In this document: piece by piece, positions 45,226 to 57,000 of the stretch
How positions within the stretch are numbered: position 1 is the first letter of the stretch
Layout of the letters: the number at the start of each line of letters is the position of its first letter
Origin: Anthopleura xanthogrammica
Taxonomy: Eukaryota > Cnidaria > Anthozoa > Actiniaria > Actiniidae
NCBI GenBank assembly: GCA_964019055.1
Contig: OZ025223.1
Location: forward strand, 7,746,263 to 7,810,262
Length of the DNA stretch: 64,000 nucleotides
Direction: 5' to 3'
Position numbers and translations under genes: made by a program
The notes under the pieces: model-generated
Seen by the model: the letters and a program-made list of their open reading frames with translations, nothing else
What the model was told of the DNA's origin: nothing
Databases searched by the model: none

Positions 45226-47200
45226 ATCACAACTGTTTCATTAGCAACACCGACGCAGCCCACACTAGCTTACCGATAGTTATCATCTCTAATAAAAAGT
45301 TATATGTTTTCCCCCAATTTTGAATGCCGTTACGGGGTTTTGATGTGATTTCGAGCGATTGAATTAGAGAAAGGTCTATTATCCCAAACTGTGTGCAGTA
45401 TACGTCACGCGACGTTTATTAAGTTTATTTAACAATTATTTAAGGAAGTTGAGGTGATTATCGGTGATCGAATAGTTACCGAGCCGCGAATCTTTAGTAT
45501 CATTACACAGGTGATTATATGTTCGAAAACATCTAAAATGTACAGCTGTAGATATTTTTTTTATTATATGAAATAGAGTGTGATATTGAGTGACATCAAA
45601 ATGATAAATTTGATATCCCCACTCCCACCAGTGGCCAGTGGGGATACGATTTATATCAACACTGGTGGTGTCAAATTTCGAACATAGTCAAATTCTCCAT
45701 TATTTTTCATTGAAGATTTCATATAATAAACAGAACATTACATGGCCGCTTGGAGATACGAATTTTATCTTCGAGTGTTGATATTATCTCTCACTCTTTC
45801 GCTGCGCTCACTTGTGAGAGATAATATCAACACTCGAAGATAAAATTCGTATCTCCGCGCGACAATGTAATACCCTATACGTATCTTGAACTAAAGAGAA
45901 TCGTATCAACAAACCGCGCGCGCAATCCTATATTCACCTGTACGTGAGGATATTTTAATCCGAATCTGGAACTTTATTTATTCACGGTAAGAACATCAGT
46001 ATATGTACAAAAGCTAAAAGTTGCAGGAGAATGAAAGAGCAAGGTGTTGCACATATATCATAGATAAACATCCCGAAGTTCTCGACGTTAACCAATCAGT
46101 GCGCGCTATTTTGTATAATCACCTGGGTAATGATATTAAACAGAAATAATGTTGCACCGAAAAACTGTCAAATATCATTCATAACTGTTTTGAATTGCGC
46201 CCAAGATAGGAGGAGCGTTCTTCAACGTTTGCAACAACTTTTATGACTCAGGGCTTAAAAAACATTAGGATTAAAAAGACAATAAATTGTTCTTCCAAAC
46301 AATCAAACAAAACCTCAAAAAGCAGGAGCCAACTATGAAAGTGTTCATTAATTCCAGTCGAGCGCTTGATTGTCATGCCATTTTAGATGTCAGTTAAAAC
46401 TGAGCCGATCACCTGTTTTCGGTATCTTTGTAGAGAAGCCTGAACGGTCAATAATTCAGCTTATCTATCCAGAACACATGAATGAACTTATAATAGGTGA
46501 AAAATAATTTTAATTTGACGAAAAAAAGGACAATTTTCCATAACGCCCGAATTTATATCGTCAGAGTAATCATATCTTACGCAAAGTATGTAGTCGATGT
46601 CATTTATATATCTTGTGCGTCGTGCGAATATTTTTATTTTGGATCAGCTAGTGCAAGAGAAGCTATACGTTGGAGAGTGAACCGCCTGAGGTAAGATGCG
46701 CATTTATGCTGTCCATATCTATGCCTTTTTAAACATGTTTTGATACTTTTTCTTGCGTCCATCCACGTTGGTACGCTCTAGAATAAAACTGATGGTTTTC
46801 ACCGAAATTGAAAACGCAAACTTGAACGCGCGCGCTCTCCAGACATTATGAAAATGAATCGGTATCGTTTTGTGACGCAGCGAAAACCGGAACATTTATG
46901 GAATGTCGCGGGCATAGCTGGATGTGTATCATGTACTTGCTCATTTTCCATTGTTTTAGCGTTGACAGTCGTTTTTTCCGAGTTTTGCTTGTAAACGCTA
47001 CAACGCAGGTATTGAGTTCGTTCTGTGTATGTATAAGCAAAAAATTGAATTTGTGATGTGTATTGATGCAGAATTTCCCCTATCAGCCCCTTATACCTGA
47101 AGCGTGCAATTTCAAAGTTGGTTAGTTGGTTGCAGAAAATATTTCATGCGATTTTCGACTCTGCGAACTGTTTTTTTGCAGCTGTTGTTGTTTCTGTTAC
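45226..47200. other. Upstream region of the GPCR gene
   Basis: No coding exon supported. The MITE at 45,561 lies here. CCGCCTGAG/GTAAGATGCG at 46,683-46,701 is a good splice donor and could end a 5' untranslated exon of the GPCR gene; this is unproven. Confidence 0.4.
45561..45873. mobile_element. Double-hairpin MITE, copy 2 (inverted)
   Basis: Reverse complement of the element at 23,691-24,018, with the same two palindromic modules (GGCCAGTGGGGATACGATTT; GAGATAATATCAACACTCGA). The two copies differ at many positions, so they are not recent. Confidence 0.75.
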
Positions 47201-47222
47201 TGCTGCCATCGTTACTGCCGGT

Positions 47223-47244
47223 ATGTTGTTGCTGCTGCTGCTGC

Positions 47245-47275
<31 letters not shown>

Positions 47276-47279
47276 CAGT

Positions 47280-47330
<51 letters not shown>
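47223..47330. repeat. Compound microsatellite 5' of the GPCR
   Basis: (TGC)n or (TGT)n runs, then (TC)n, then (AC)n in succession, ending about 90 bp before the GPCR start codon. Confidence 0.95.
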
Positions 47331-47331
<1 letters not shown>

Positions 47332-47417
47332 TAAAGAGATTCAAGTTAACGTTCAAAACAATTTGTAATAAATACTTGTTTGTTTGGTTTAAAGACTAAT
47401 ACTGAGAAGTTAAGAAA

Positions 47418-48470
47418 ATGTATCACGTATGCACGACGAACACCACCGACCAAAAGACAGCGTTATGGAATAAGAACTGCTCCAACTTAACCGTTCCGTG
47501 GATAGGATATGAAAACCACATGAGATCCGTTTTAGAAACTATGAGAATCACATCCATGATTTCTTATAGTATAATAATCGCCTTGTCGGTTCTGGGAAAC
47601 TCTGCCATAATTGGTATAGTGCTCAGGAACAAGTCTTTGCGAACTAAAGCCAATGTTCTGATCGTAAACATGGCTGTATCGGATCTTTTGGCCACGTTTT
47701 TTGCACTGCCCCGAAACCTCTACGTTGTCATTACCAAAAGCTACCAATGGAATACCAGAAGCGTCCTTGCTGAAGCAGTCTGTAAGCTTGCTCCCTTTAT
47801 GAGAGAAGTTTCTTGTGCTGTGTCGATATTCAGCATGGTCGCAATCGCCATGGATCGTTTCTACGCCATCGTAAATCCCTTGACTCAGAAACCTAGACTT
47901 CTTAAACACAAGTTCGTTATTCCAGGGATTTGGGTTGCGGCAATGGCGGCAAATGCGTTATATTTGTACGCATTTCAACTTGGTCAATATTCTGCAGGAG
48001 GAACACTGTGCCTGGAAATGTTGACAAACCAACAACAACAGATTTTCGATACATTTAGGTTTGTGGCGTTCATAGCAGTCCCGCTTATTGCCTTAATCTA
48101 TTTTTATACAACTATTGCTTTCACTATGGCCAGAAGGCCAACTTTTGGTGCAACTGCACGCCACCGACGACAGAACAAAAGAATCGTCAAACTTGCAGTA
48201 ACAATCGTAGTGTTCTTTTTCATCTCATGGACACCGTATTATATTCTTCTCATTTTAATCGGATTTGACAGGCTGCAGTTTTTCCAACGTTCACCATATA
48301 GTTTGATAACTCTATTCGTTTTGAAAGGCGTTTTTACTATTATGACCTATGCTAGTTTTGCGATAAACCCAATCATTTGTCTAGTTTTCAACAGCAACTT
48401 CCGAAAACACATATATTCATTAAGAATAAATGTCGAACAAAAATCAACATTGACTCAGCAGAACAGCTAA
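47418..48470 (+). CDS. Class A (rhodopsin-like) G-protein-coupled receptor, orphan
   Basis: A single uninterrupted ORF of 350 aa with seven hydrophobic segments (about 45-70, 77-98, 122-145, 165-188, 212-237, 257-283, 295-325). Family landmarks are present: GN at 60-61 in TM1, the AVSDL Asp89 in TM2, Cys122 and Cys198 as the likely disulfide, Trp172 in TM4, Pro222 in TM5 and NP at 317-318 in TM7. The micro-switch motifs are altered: DRF (146-148) for DRY, SWTP (270-273) for CWxP, NPIIC for NPxxY. Asn8 and Asn23 are in glycosylation sequons. It should sit in the plasma membrane and signal through a G protein; the ligand is unknown, and the look is of a peptide- or amine-type receptor. The first ATG of the frame follows AGTTAAGAAA. 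Confidence 0.92.
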   Translation: MYHVCTTNTTDQKTALWNKNCSNLTVPWIGYENHMRSVLETMRITSMISYSIIIALSVLGNSAIIGIVLRNKSLRTKANVLIVNMAVSDLLATFFALPRNLYVVITKSYQWNTRSVLAEAVCKLAPFMREVSCAVSIFSMVAIAMDRFYAIVNPLTQKPRLLKHKFVIPGIWVAAMAANALYLYAFQLGQYSAGGTLCLEMLTNQQQQIFDTFRFVAFIAVPLIALIYFYTTIAFTMARRPTFGATARHRRQNKRIVKLAVTIVVFFFISWTPYYILLILIGFDRLQFFQRSPYSLITLFVLKGVFTIMTYASFAINPIICLVFNSNFRKHIYSLRINVEQKSTLTQQNS

Positions 48471-48518
48471 AAAACCGCAGAATAATAATTGCTGTAATTT
48501 GGATTTTTGGCTTCCTTT

Positions 48519-48719
48519 TACTGCGATTCTCAATATTCTGCGAACTTAGACATTTCACTGACGGCTTTTTGTGAACTGAAATTGGTTTTTCGCTGCCGTC
48601 AATCAAAACTAATCAGTCGGTACCTTTTATATTTTTGACTGACGGCAGTGAAAAAAAATTGCGACGGGCAATGGGCAACTCGCAACTATCGAGTTCGCAG
48701 AATATTGAGAATCGCAGTA
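48519..48719. mobile_element. Fold-back MITE just 3' of the GPCR
   Basis: Inverted arms of about 30 bp (TACTGCGATTCTCAATATTC / GAATATTGAGAATCGCAGTA) with inner inverted GACGGC/GCCGTC pairs. TTTTTGGCTTCC stands at 48,504-48,515 and again, in the same direction, at 48,729-48,740. The element begins about 50 bp after the GPCR stop and probably lies in its 3' UTR. Confidence 0.75.
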
Positions 48720-48740
48720 ATTACAAAGTTTTTGGCTTCC

Positions 48741-49644
48741 CTCAATTACGAAATAAAATGAATGATGTATAGGGGATATTACACGTTAGCGAGAAGATAT
48801 GAAGTTTATCAATCCTCAATCCAACGTGTAATTTTCTTTCTATTATATAGCCATATCCACAAACAAAAACTATGCAACGCGCGTTAAAATGAGCGGGAAA
48901 AATTGGAAGTGACGTCACATCCATATCTTCACGTGTGAGTATATGTAAAATATATGACAAAGTAGTGTTAATTAAAATAACAGATCTAGAAATACAATTA
49001 AATATATACGAATTGAAACAAAAAAAAACTATAAAATATACTTCCAATAACATAATAATTATCGTAAAACATACAATATTGTAAATGAAAGAAAAAATGT
49101 AAGCGATTAGAAAAAGTATGTATGCAGTCAAAAATATATTAATAATTTAGAAAAAGGTGTAACTTGCTTCTGTAAATATGTCAGTCCAATTACATAATTG
49201 TAAAACCAACAATGTACATTTCTATAAAGAATTATAAACGATTAAGAAGTATTTATATGCCGACAAAAGTATTAATAATTTGAGAAAAGATGTAACTTGC
49301 TTCTGTAAATGTTCCCTATGACAAAATTATACAACAAACAATAATGTAAAATTTAAAAAAAAATTGTAAATGATTATTGAAAGTATGCCGACAAAAATTC
49401 AACCTGTCGTTGTTGATATTAAAGTTATTAAGTGAATAAAGTTGAGAAAAATACAAATGACTGTTGTCAGATAGCAAAAGTCGGGTGTGCTGGAAATAAT
49501 AAATACGTAATAAAAAAATTATATTGAAATTATACTGAACTAGGTGTATTTTCATAGTTATGATTTGGTGCGATGACGCGAGTGAAGAGTGACATGGTCC
49601 ATTAATCCATCCATCCATATACAACCCGTTTTTCTTCCTGATCC
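48741..49644. other. AT-rich non-coding stretch
   Basis: No gene. A degenerate direct repeat (GTAACTTGCTTCTGTAAAT, near 49,159 and 49,291) is present. ATATTACACGTTAGCGAGAA near 48,777 and CACGTGTGAGTATATG near 48,930 recall the ends of the double-hairpin MITE family. Confidence 0.45.
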
Positions 49645-50968
49645 TTCCATCCATCCATCCATCCATCCATCCATCCATCCATCCATCCATCCATCCATCC
49701 ATCCATCCATCCATCCATCCATCCATCCATCCATCCATCCATCCATCCATCCATCCATCCATCCATCCATCCATCCATCCATCCATCCATCCATCCATCC
49801 ATCCATCCATCCATCCATCCATCCATCCATCCATCCATCCATCCATCCATCCATCCATCCATCCATCCATCCATCCATCCATCCATCCATCCATCCATCC
49901 ATCCATCCATCCATCCATCCATCCATCCATCCATCCATCCATCCATCCATCCATCCATCCATCCATCCATCCATCCATCCATCCATCCATCCATCCATCC
50001 ATCCATCCATCCATCCATCCATCCATCCATCCATCCATCCATCCATCCATCCATCCATCCATCCATCCATCCATCCATCCATCCATCCATCCATCCATCC
50101 ATCCATCCATCCATCCATCCATCCATCCATCCATCCATCCATCCATCCATCCATCCATCCATCCATCCATCCATCCATCCATCCATCCATCCATCCATCC
50201 ATCCATCCATCCATCCATCCATCCATCCATCCATCCATCCATCCATCCATCCATCCATCCATCCATCCATCCATCCATCCATCCATCCATCCATCCATCC
50301 ATCCATCCATCCATCCATCCATCCATCCATCCATCCATCCATCCATCCATCCATCCATCCATCCATCCATCCATCCATCCATCCATCCATCCATCCATCC
50401 ATCCATCCATCCATCCATCCATCCATCCATCCATCCATCCATCCATCCATCCATCCATCCATCCATCCATCCATCCATCCATCCATCCATCCATCCATCC
50501 ATCCATCCATCCATCCATCCATCCATCCATCCATCCATCCATCCATCCATCCATCCATCCATCCATCCATCCATCCATCCATCCATCCATCCATCCATCC
50601 ATCCATCCATCCATCCATCCATCCATCCATCCATCCATCCATCCATCCATCCATCCATCCATCCATCCATCCATCCATCCATCCATCCATCCATCCATCC
50701 ATCCATCCATCCATCCATCCATCCATCCATCCATCCATCCATCCATCCATCCATCCATCCATCCATCCATCCATCCATCCATCCATCCATCCATCCATCC
50801 ATCCATCCATCCATCCATCCATCCATCCATCCATCCATCCATCCATCCATCCATCCATCCATCCATCCATCCATCCATCCATCCATCCATCCATCCATCC
50901 ATCCATCCATCCATCCATCCATCCATCCATCCATCCATCCATCCATCCATCCATCCATCCATCCATCC
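49645..50968. repeat. Giant pure (CCAT)n microsatellite
   Basis: About 331 units with no interruption that I can see, followed by a short CCCT/CCTC-rich edge to about 51,010. Three long frames (MDGW or IHPS repeats) cross it on both strands only because the unit has no stop in those frames. Confidence 0.99.
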
Positions 50969-51090
50969 CCCCTCCCTCCCTCCCTCGCTCCCTCCATCTA
51001 TCCATCCATCCATTATCCACCTAAAGACTCTAACAAACCTCATTTAATAAAGTACTAATAAATTTAATATTAACAATAAATAATATCCAG

Positions 51091-54000
51091 TTAATACTGG
51101 TAAGCAGTCACCATTGGGATAACCACACCTTGTCTCTTTAGTTCTCTTAATGCTTCTAAAATAACATCAAGTTCCTCCCGAAACTTTTCGATCTCCTGAT
51201 TTTTCTTTCTAACAATCGCCTTCCATCTTGAGTCAGATTCTTCTTTTTCTAACTTAGATTTGACATGTGTCGTGTTTATGATCCGTTCAAGGTCGGATTC
51301 TCTTTGGTTAAATCTTTGCTCCATGGCTGATATTTTGGATTGCAGGGTATCGAAGTGTCGCATTTCGGGCGTGAAGTTTTCCTTGGCTTGGTAGAGTTCG
51401 TTTTTTAGGTTTGTTATTTGTTGTTTGAGGACTTCTTCGCGAGTCTATGAGGAAGTAAGGAATGAGGAAATTAATGAAAGGAAAAATAAAAGGAATGTTT
51501 TAATTTCTATTCCTGATGAAGTTGTAAAACAAGAAAATATGAAAATATGAAAAAAATAGGGGAAGGAAAACAACACCAACACCAGATTAATATAAGACGA
51601 ATAAATAAATAAACTGAAAAGAAGAAAACAAAACAACACAAAGAACAACTACAAACAACAAAAACAACAACTAAACAACAACAACAACAACAACAAATCA
51701 AGTCAGTGACAACTAAACAAAACAAAAACAAAACAAAAAAAACAAAAATCAAAACAAAGGAAGCGGGAAAAAAAAACAGAAACTAGATAGCAGGTTCTGA
51801 AATGTTAGTAAAATAGACCTTTTCGGCTAAGGTTTATTTTCCCATTTCAGACCACGTGTCATTCCATAGAGTATCATTTCTTTGTTTAACGGTTGTACAT
51901 GAGAAGACACATGAATATGGATACAACTCAAACAAAGAATCTTATTCTCAAGAAAATGACACATGGTCTGAAATGGGAAAACATTACACCCAAGCCGAAA
52001 AGGTCTTTATTCATTTTTCTCAAGTTAAAGTATAGAAATATCTTCAAGGCATTACATTACCTTTGCAGCGGCTAACTCTTCATAATTCCTTGCTTCCAAC
52101 ACTAATTTTTCTCGAAGTTTTTGAATAACAATTTCTTGACTTGCCAACCTACTCTTCAGCTCTGTTACTACCGAACCTGAATGCCGTACAGCAAACTCGC
52201 TCTTCAATTGATTCATTTCACGTTGATGCTGAGCCCGCAATTTTTCGATTTGGTCAGCGGCATCTTCATGTGCTTGTCGGGCATTTCGCTCGGCTTCGGC
52301 GAGAGAACCCTGGTACCTAACTCGACCTTGATCCATGTCTAAAGAGATATCAGCCAAGCGCTGTTTTAACTGGGTATTTTGTCGTTCTAGTTCCGTTACA
52401 CGGGGAGGGGTCTTGGGCGTGGTTCGGGTGTCTCGCTGAGGTGACGCTAGCATTGTTTCTCGTTCTTGTTGTAGCCTGGTACAGGTTTGTTTCAGTTCTG
52501 ATATTTCTTTGTCTTTTTCTTGTATCTGTCGCTCAAGTACTTGTATACTCTCTGGTGGATCTTGCTGGACAGGTATCTCATTCGAGGGCTTCTTCTCATC
52601 AGATTTTCTGAAAACAAACAAGGCTTTATTAAACCCCTCATTGGGGATAAGGTACAGTTGTCATTTTACGGGACTCGATTTAGAGGGGGAGGGGTGAGGT
52701 TACCCGGTACCCACCACCACTGGAAGTGAAATCCTGGATTTTGTCCTCAAATATCTCCAAAACTAAAAGTGCATTCCAATTGGAATTTAGAAGTTGATTT
52801 TTGTGGATGGAGGAAAAACCGGGGAACCATTAAAAAAACCCTCGAAGCACAGGAGAGAACCAACAAGCAACTCTATTCACAAACGTTCAAGCCAACCAGC
52901 CATGACCGAACATTTATTCCAAGAATATGCACAAATACACAAGTCAAGCTTACCTTTTCTTATTTTTGACATGAGCTTGAAGAGATGACATCCTCCCAAG
53001 AGCTTCCTGGAGAACACTTATCTCACTCTCTAACTCCTCTATGCGCCTGCGATCACCCTCACGCACAGCGGCTAGCTCTTTCTCAAGGGCTTGAGCATGC
53101 GTATGAGGATGTGCTGACGGTCTTGGCTTTTCATTGGCTATTTTAAGACTCTGCTCCAGTTCCTTGATCCTCTCCTCGTAGTCAAACTTCATTGCATTGT
53201 ATTTCTGTTCTATGGCTCGTATTCTTCGACTTGCTTCATCATCTTTCTCCTCCAGTTGTGATTGGAGCTTTTTCACTTGATTTTCGAGGTAAACGTATGA
53301 TGGAGACTGCTTTTTGGGTGACTCGTCTGTCGCTGGCTGAGCGACGCCTGGGGCAGAGGACGCGGCGAGGATGAGGGCTGGTAATGAGTTAGGGTATCGT
53401 CGTTTGATAATCTCTTCCATTTCACGTACCTAACATTGTATTGGCAAATTTATTAGTAATTTCTCTAATTAAGGTACGTCATAGTCAAGAATGGTAAAGA
53501 ATTAACTCGTAAAGTTTTATTCAGGACACCAAGATTACCTGGACAAGTGTCTCCCCAGAAGCATAAGACAAAATTTATTATTTTTTCGAAAATAGCGGAA
53601 AGACAAAGAGACAGACAAACAGAAAGACAGACAGAAATAGAAAGACAAACACACCAACAGACCGACAGACAGACAGACAGACAGACATAGAAAGAAAGAC
53701 AAACTAACAGACAGACAGAAATAGAAAGACAAAGAAACAGACAGACAGACAGACAGACAGACAAGGAAGTCCCGTTTCAAGGTTTACCTGTCTTTCCAGA
53801 TCTCGTATTCTCTTCGCATCAGTAGCCCTTTCACTCGTTCTTTCTTTTCTTTCCACAATTTCTTTTCCTTGCTGTTTCTTCAGTCTTTCAAGAGTTCCTT
53901 TCAAGTCTCTGATTTCTTGGTCCTTCACTTTGATTTTGACCAGGTCTCGGTCCAGGATCTCCTGGTTTTCGGCGTACCATTTCAGTTTACGATTTAGTCT

Positions 54001-57000
54001 TTCAATTTCCGATTCGTATCTAATTTTCATTTGACTTTGCTCTTGAGTACTCGTTCCTACGGTAAGAAAAAAACTCAAATTTCAAATGGTTTTCTTTAAA
54101 ATGATTGCAACGACATACCGTAACACTGAAATGGCTTCCCATAAGAATGATTACAGCACATACACGGTACGACATGCCGTAACACTGAAATGGCTTCCCA
54201 TAACAATGATTACAGCACGTCCACAGTACGACATGCCGTAACACTGAAATGGCTTCCCATAAGAATGATTACAGCACATACACGGTACGACATGCCGTAA
54301 CACTGAAATGGCTTCCCATAAGAATGATTACAGCACATACACGGTACGACATGCCGTAACACTGAAATGGCTTCCCATAAGAATGATTACAGCACGTCCA
54401 CGGTACGACATGCCGTAACACTGAAATGGCTTCCCATAAGAATGATTACAGCACATACACGGTACGACATGCCGTAACACTGAAATGGCTTCCCATAAGA
54501 ATGATTACAGCACATACACGGTACGACATGCCGTAACACTGAAATGGCTTCCCATAAGAATGATTACAGCACGTCCACAGTACGACATGCCGTAACACTG
54601 AAATGGCTTCCCATAAGAATGATTACAGCACATACACGGTACGACATGCCGTAACACTGAAATGGCTTCCCATAACAATGGTTATCGTATGAGAAACGGT
54701 ACAGTACTGACTTACAACACGTACATGGTAACATTGAAATGCATGGCTTCCCATAGATGGTTATCGTATGAGTGGGAAACATATGGTCGCCGAATTAAGA
54801 TCGCGCTCTTTATCAACGTACGGAAATGTAGCGCGCACTAAAGAAATACAGAACATTATTGGCGCTAAACACAAAGATATATCCTGCAAGAGGAACAAGT
54901 CGACCTCCCGCGACTTTGACATTCGCTTTTTTTTTCAATTGCTTCGCCTTGACGTGACTCTGTGACTCTCAGATAGGTCGACTCGAAGCAAGTCTAGTGG
55001 GATACGTACGGTACTGACTTACAGCAAGTACACGGTACGACATACCGTAGCATCGAAATGGCTTCCCATAAGAAGTATAGTTGGTTATACCATACCTAGT
55101 GCTTGATTGGCTCTTTCTACAGCATTGTCTCGCTCTCTCTCTGCCGCGCGCATGCGCTGTTCAAGAGTCATGTTCACGTGTCTCAGTTCATCAAGCTCTT
55201 TCTCTGTCTTAGTCTCTCTCTTCCTATAGGAACCGAGCTGGTCCTGGAGATAATGTATTCTGTCTGCGCCAAGAATAGCTGATCCTGGTGTGGAGTAATG
55301 AGGCTGTCCAGCATGTTGGTCGAGTTTTTCTTTTAAGTTGGCCACTTCAGTTGCTGCAAACGATTAAATTAACGGTTTTTAAACTTCAGTAAAAAACTTT
55401 CAAATGTTATAGAACCTTGAAACAACCTCTGGGCTGATCAAAGTCAGGGCATGGCTAACTCACAGATCCAACCCTGAAACAACCTCTTGGTTGATCTAAG
55501 TCAGAGCATGGCTAACTCACAGATCCAACCCTGAAACAACCTCTTGGCTGATCTAAGTCAGGGCATGGCTAACTCACAGATCCAACCCTGAAACAACGTC
55601 TTGGCTGATCTAAGTCAGGGCATGGCTAACTCACACATCAAACCCTGAAACAACCTCTGGGCTAATCTAAGTCAGGGCATGGCTAACTCACAGATTGAAC
55701 CCTGAAACAACCTCTGGGCTGATCTAAGTCAGGGTACGGCTAACTCACAGATTGAACCCTGAAACAACCTCTGGGCTGATCTAAGTCAGGGCATGGTTAA
55801 CTCACAGATTGAACCCTGAAACAACCTCTGGGCTGATCTAAGTCAGGGCATGGCTAACTCACAGATTGAACCCTGAAACAACCTCTGGGCTGATCTAAGT
55901 CAGGGCATGGCTAACTCACAGATTGAACCCTGAAACAACCTCTTGGCTGATCTAAGTCAGGGTACGGCTAACTCACAGATCGAATTGGAGTTTAGCTTGT
56001 TAGGTTTTGCAGAGGGAGGAAAACCGGAGAACCCAGAGAAAAACCCCAATCAAGGGGAGACCTAACAAACTCTACTCACATGTGATACCTTGTCCGGGAA
56101 TAGAACCCAAGACCCCAGAGGTGAGAGGCGATATCGATATGTCTTTTCTTTTTAGAGATATTTCAAAATTAGTTGTTTGATTATCCGATGGCTTTCCGAG
56201 GCAGTTCCAATGACAAAACGAACTGCGAGATCTCACTCCTACTGCAACTAAACATACCAAGTTTTTGGTTTTCAGCGAACATCCTAGCTTCTGTCGTTTT
56301 CCCCTTGGCTTGGATCTGCTTGAGTTCTTTGTACAGACGTTCGTTTTCTTGTTGATAGCCCTTCATTAATTTCTCTTGTTCTCGAATCTCTTTTTCTAGT
56401 CGTTTCTTCTCTTCTTCAGTGATACCCTAATAAATGACCATTGAAATGGTTAGGCAATGTCCCGAAGGCGTCCTCTGAATAGAGGTTTGTTTTACAGTAA
56501 ATATGGGAAGAAAATTACAAGACCGTGCAACTAGCTGTCTGTCACATGCTCATTTTTACGGAGGGAGGAAAAATGACTGTAGAAAAAACCCTCGAATCAG
56601 GAGAGAGACCTAACAAACTCTACTCACAGGTGATGCCGAATTCAGGAATCAAACCCGAGGTCCAAGAGGTGAGAGGCGAGTGAACTACCACTACGCAACC
56701 CTTGATTTTCAGGGGGCCAAGATATCGAACCCGCGACTAATGCTGTAAGAGGCGGTGGATAAACAGCGGAAAAAATGCTGTTAAACAACAAAGCATTGTA
56801 TCTCCCTTTTGTTGCATTTATGAACAAATTTACCTTCAAATCTCCGCCACTTGCAACTTTTCTTCTGTTATCAGCATTCTCTTGTTCTTCCTGTAGCCGA
56901 GCTTGTAGACTGTATATCTCTTGTTTGAGATCATGCATCTGTTCCTCGTAGTCCATTCTTATTTTTTCCTCTTTTCTAGACAGCTCCCTCTCCCGTGCAG

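Noticed and set aside
47532..47909. 125-aa minus-strand ORF inside the GPCR
   Set aside because: Antisense shadow of a well-supported coding region.
49316..51058. Long MDGW and IHPS repeat proteins on both strands
   Set aside because: They are readings of a pure (CCAT)n microsatellite, which has no stop in those frames; no independent coding signal.
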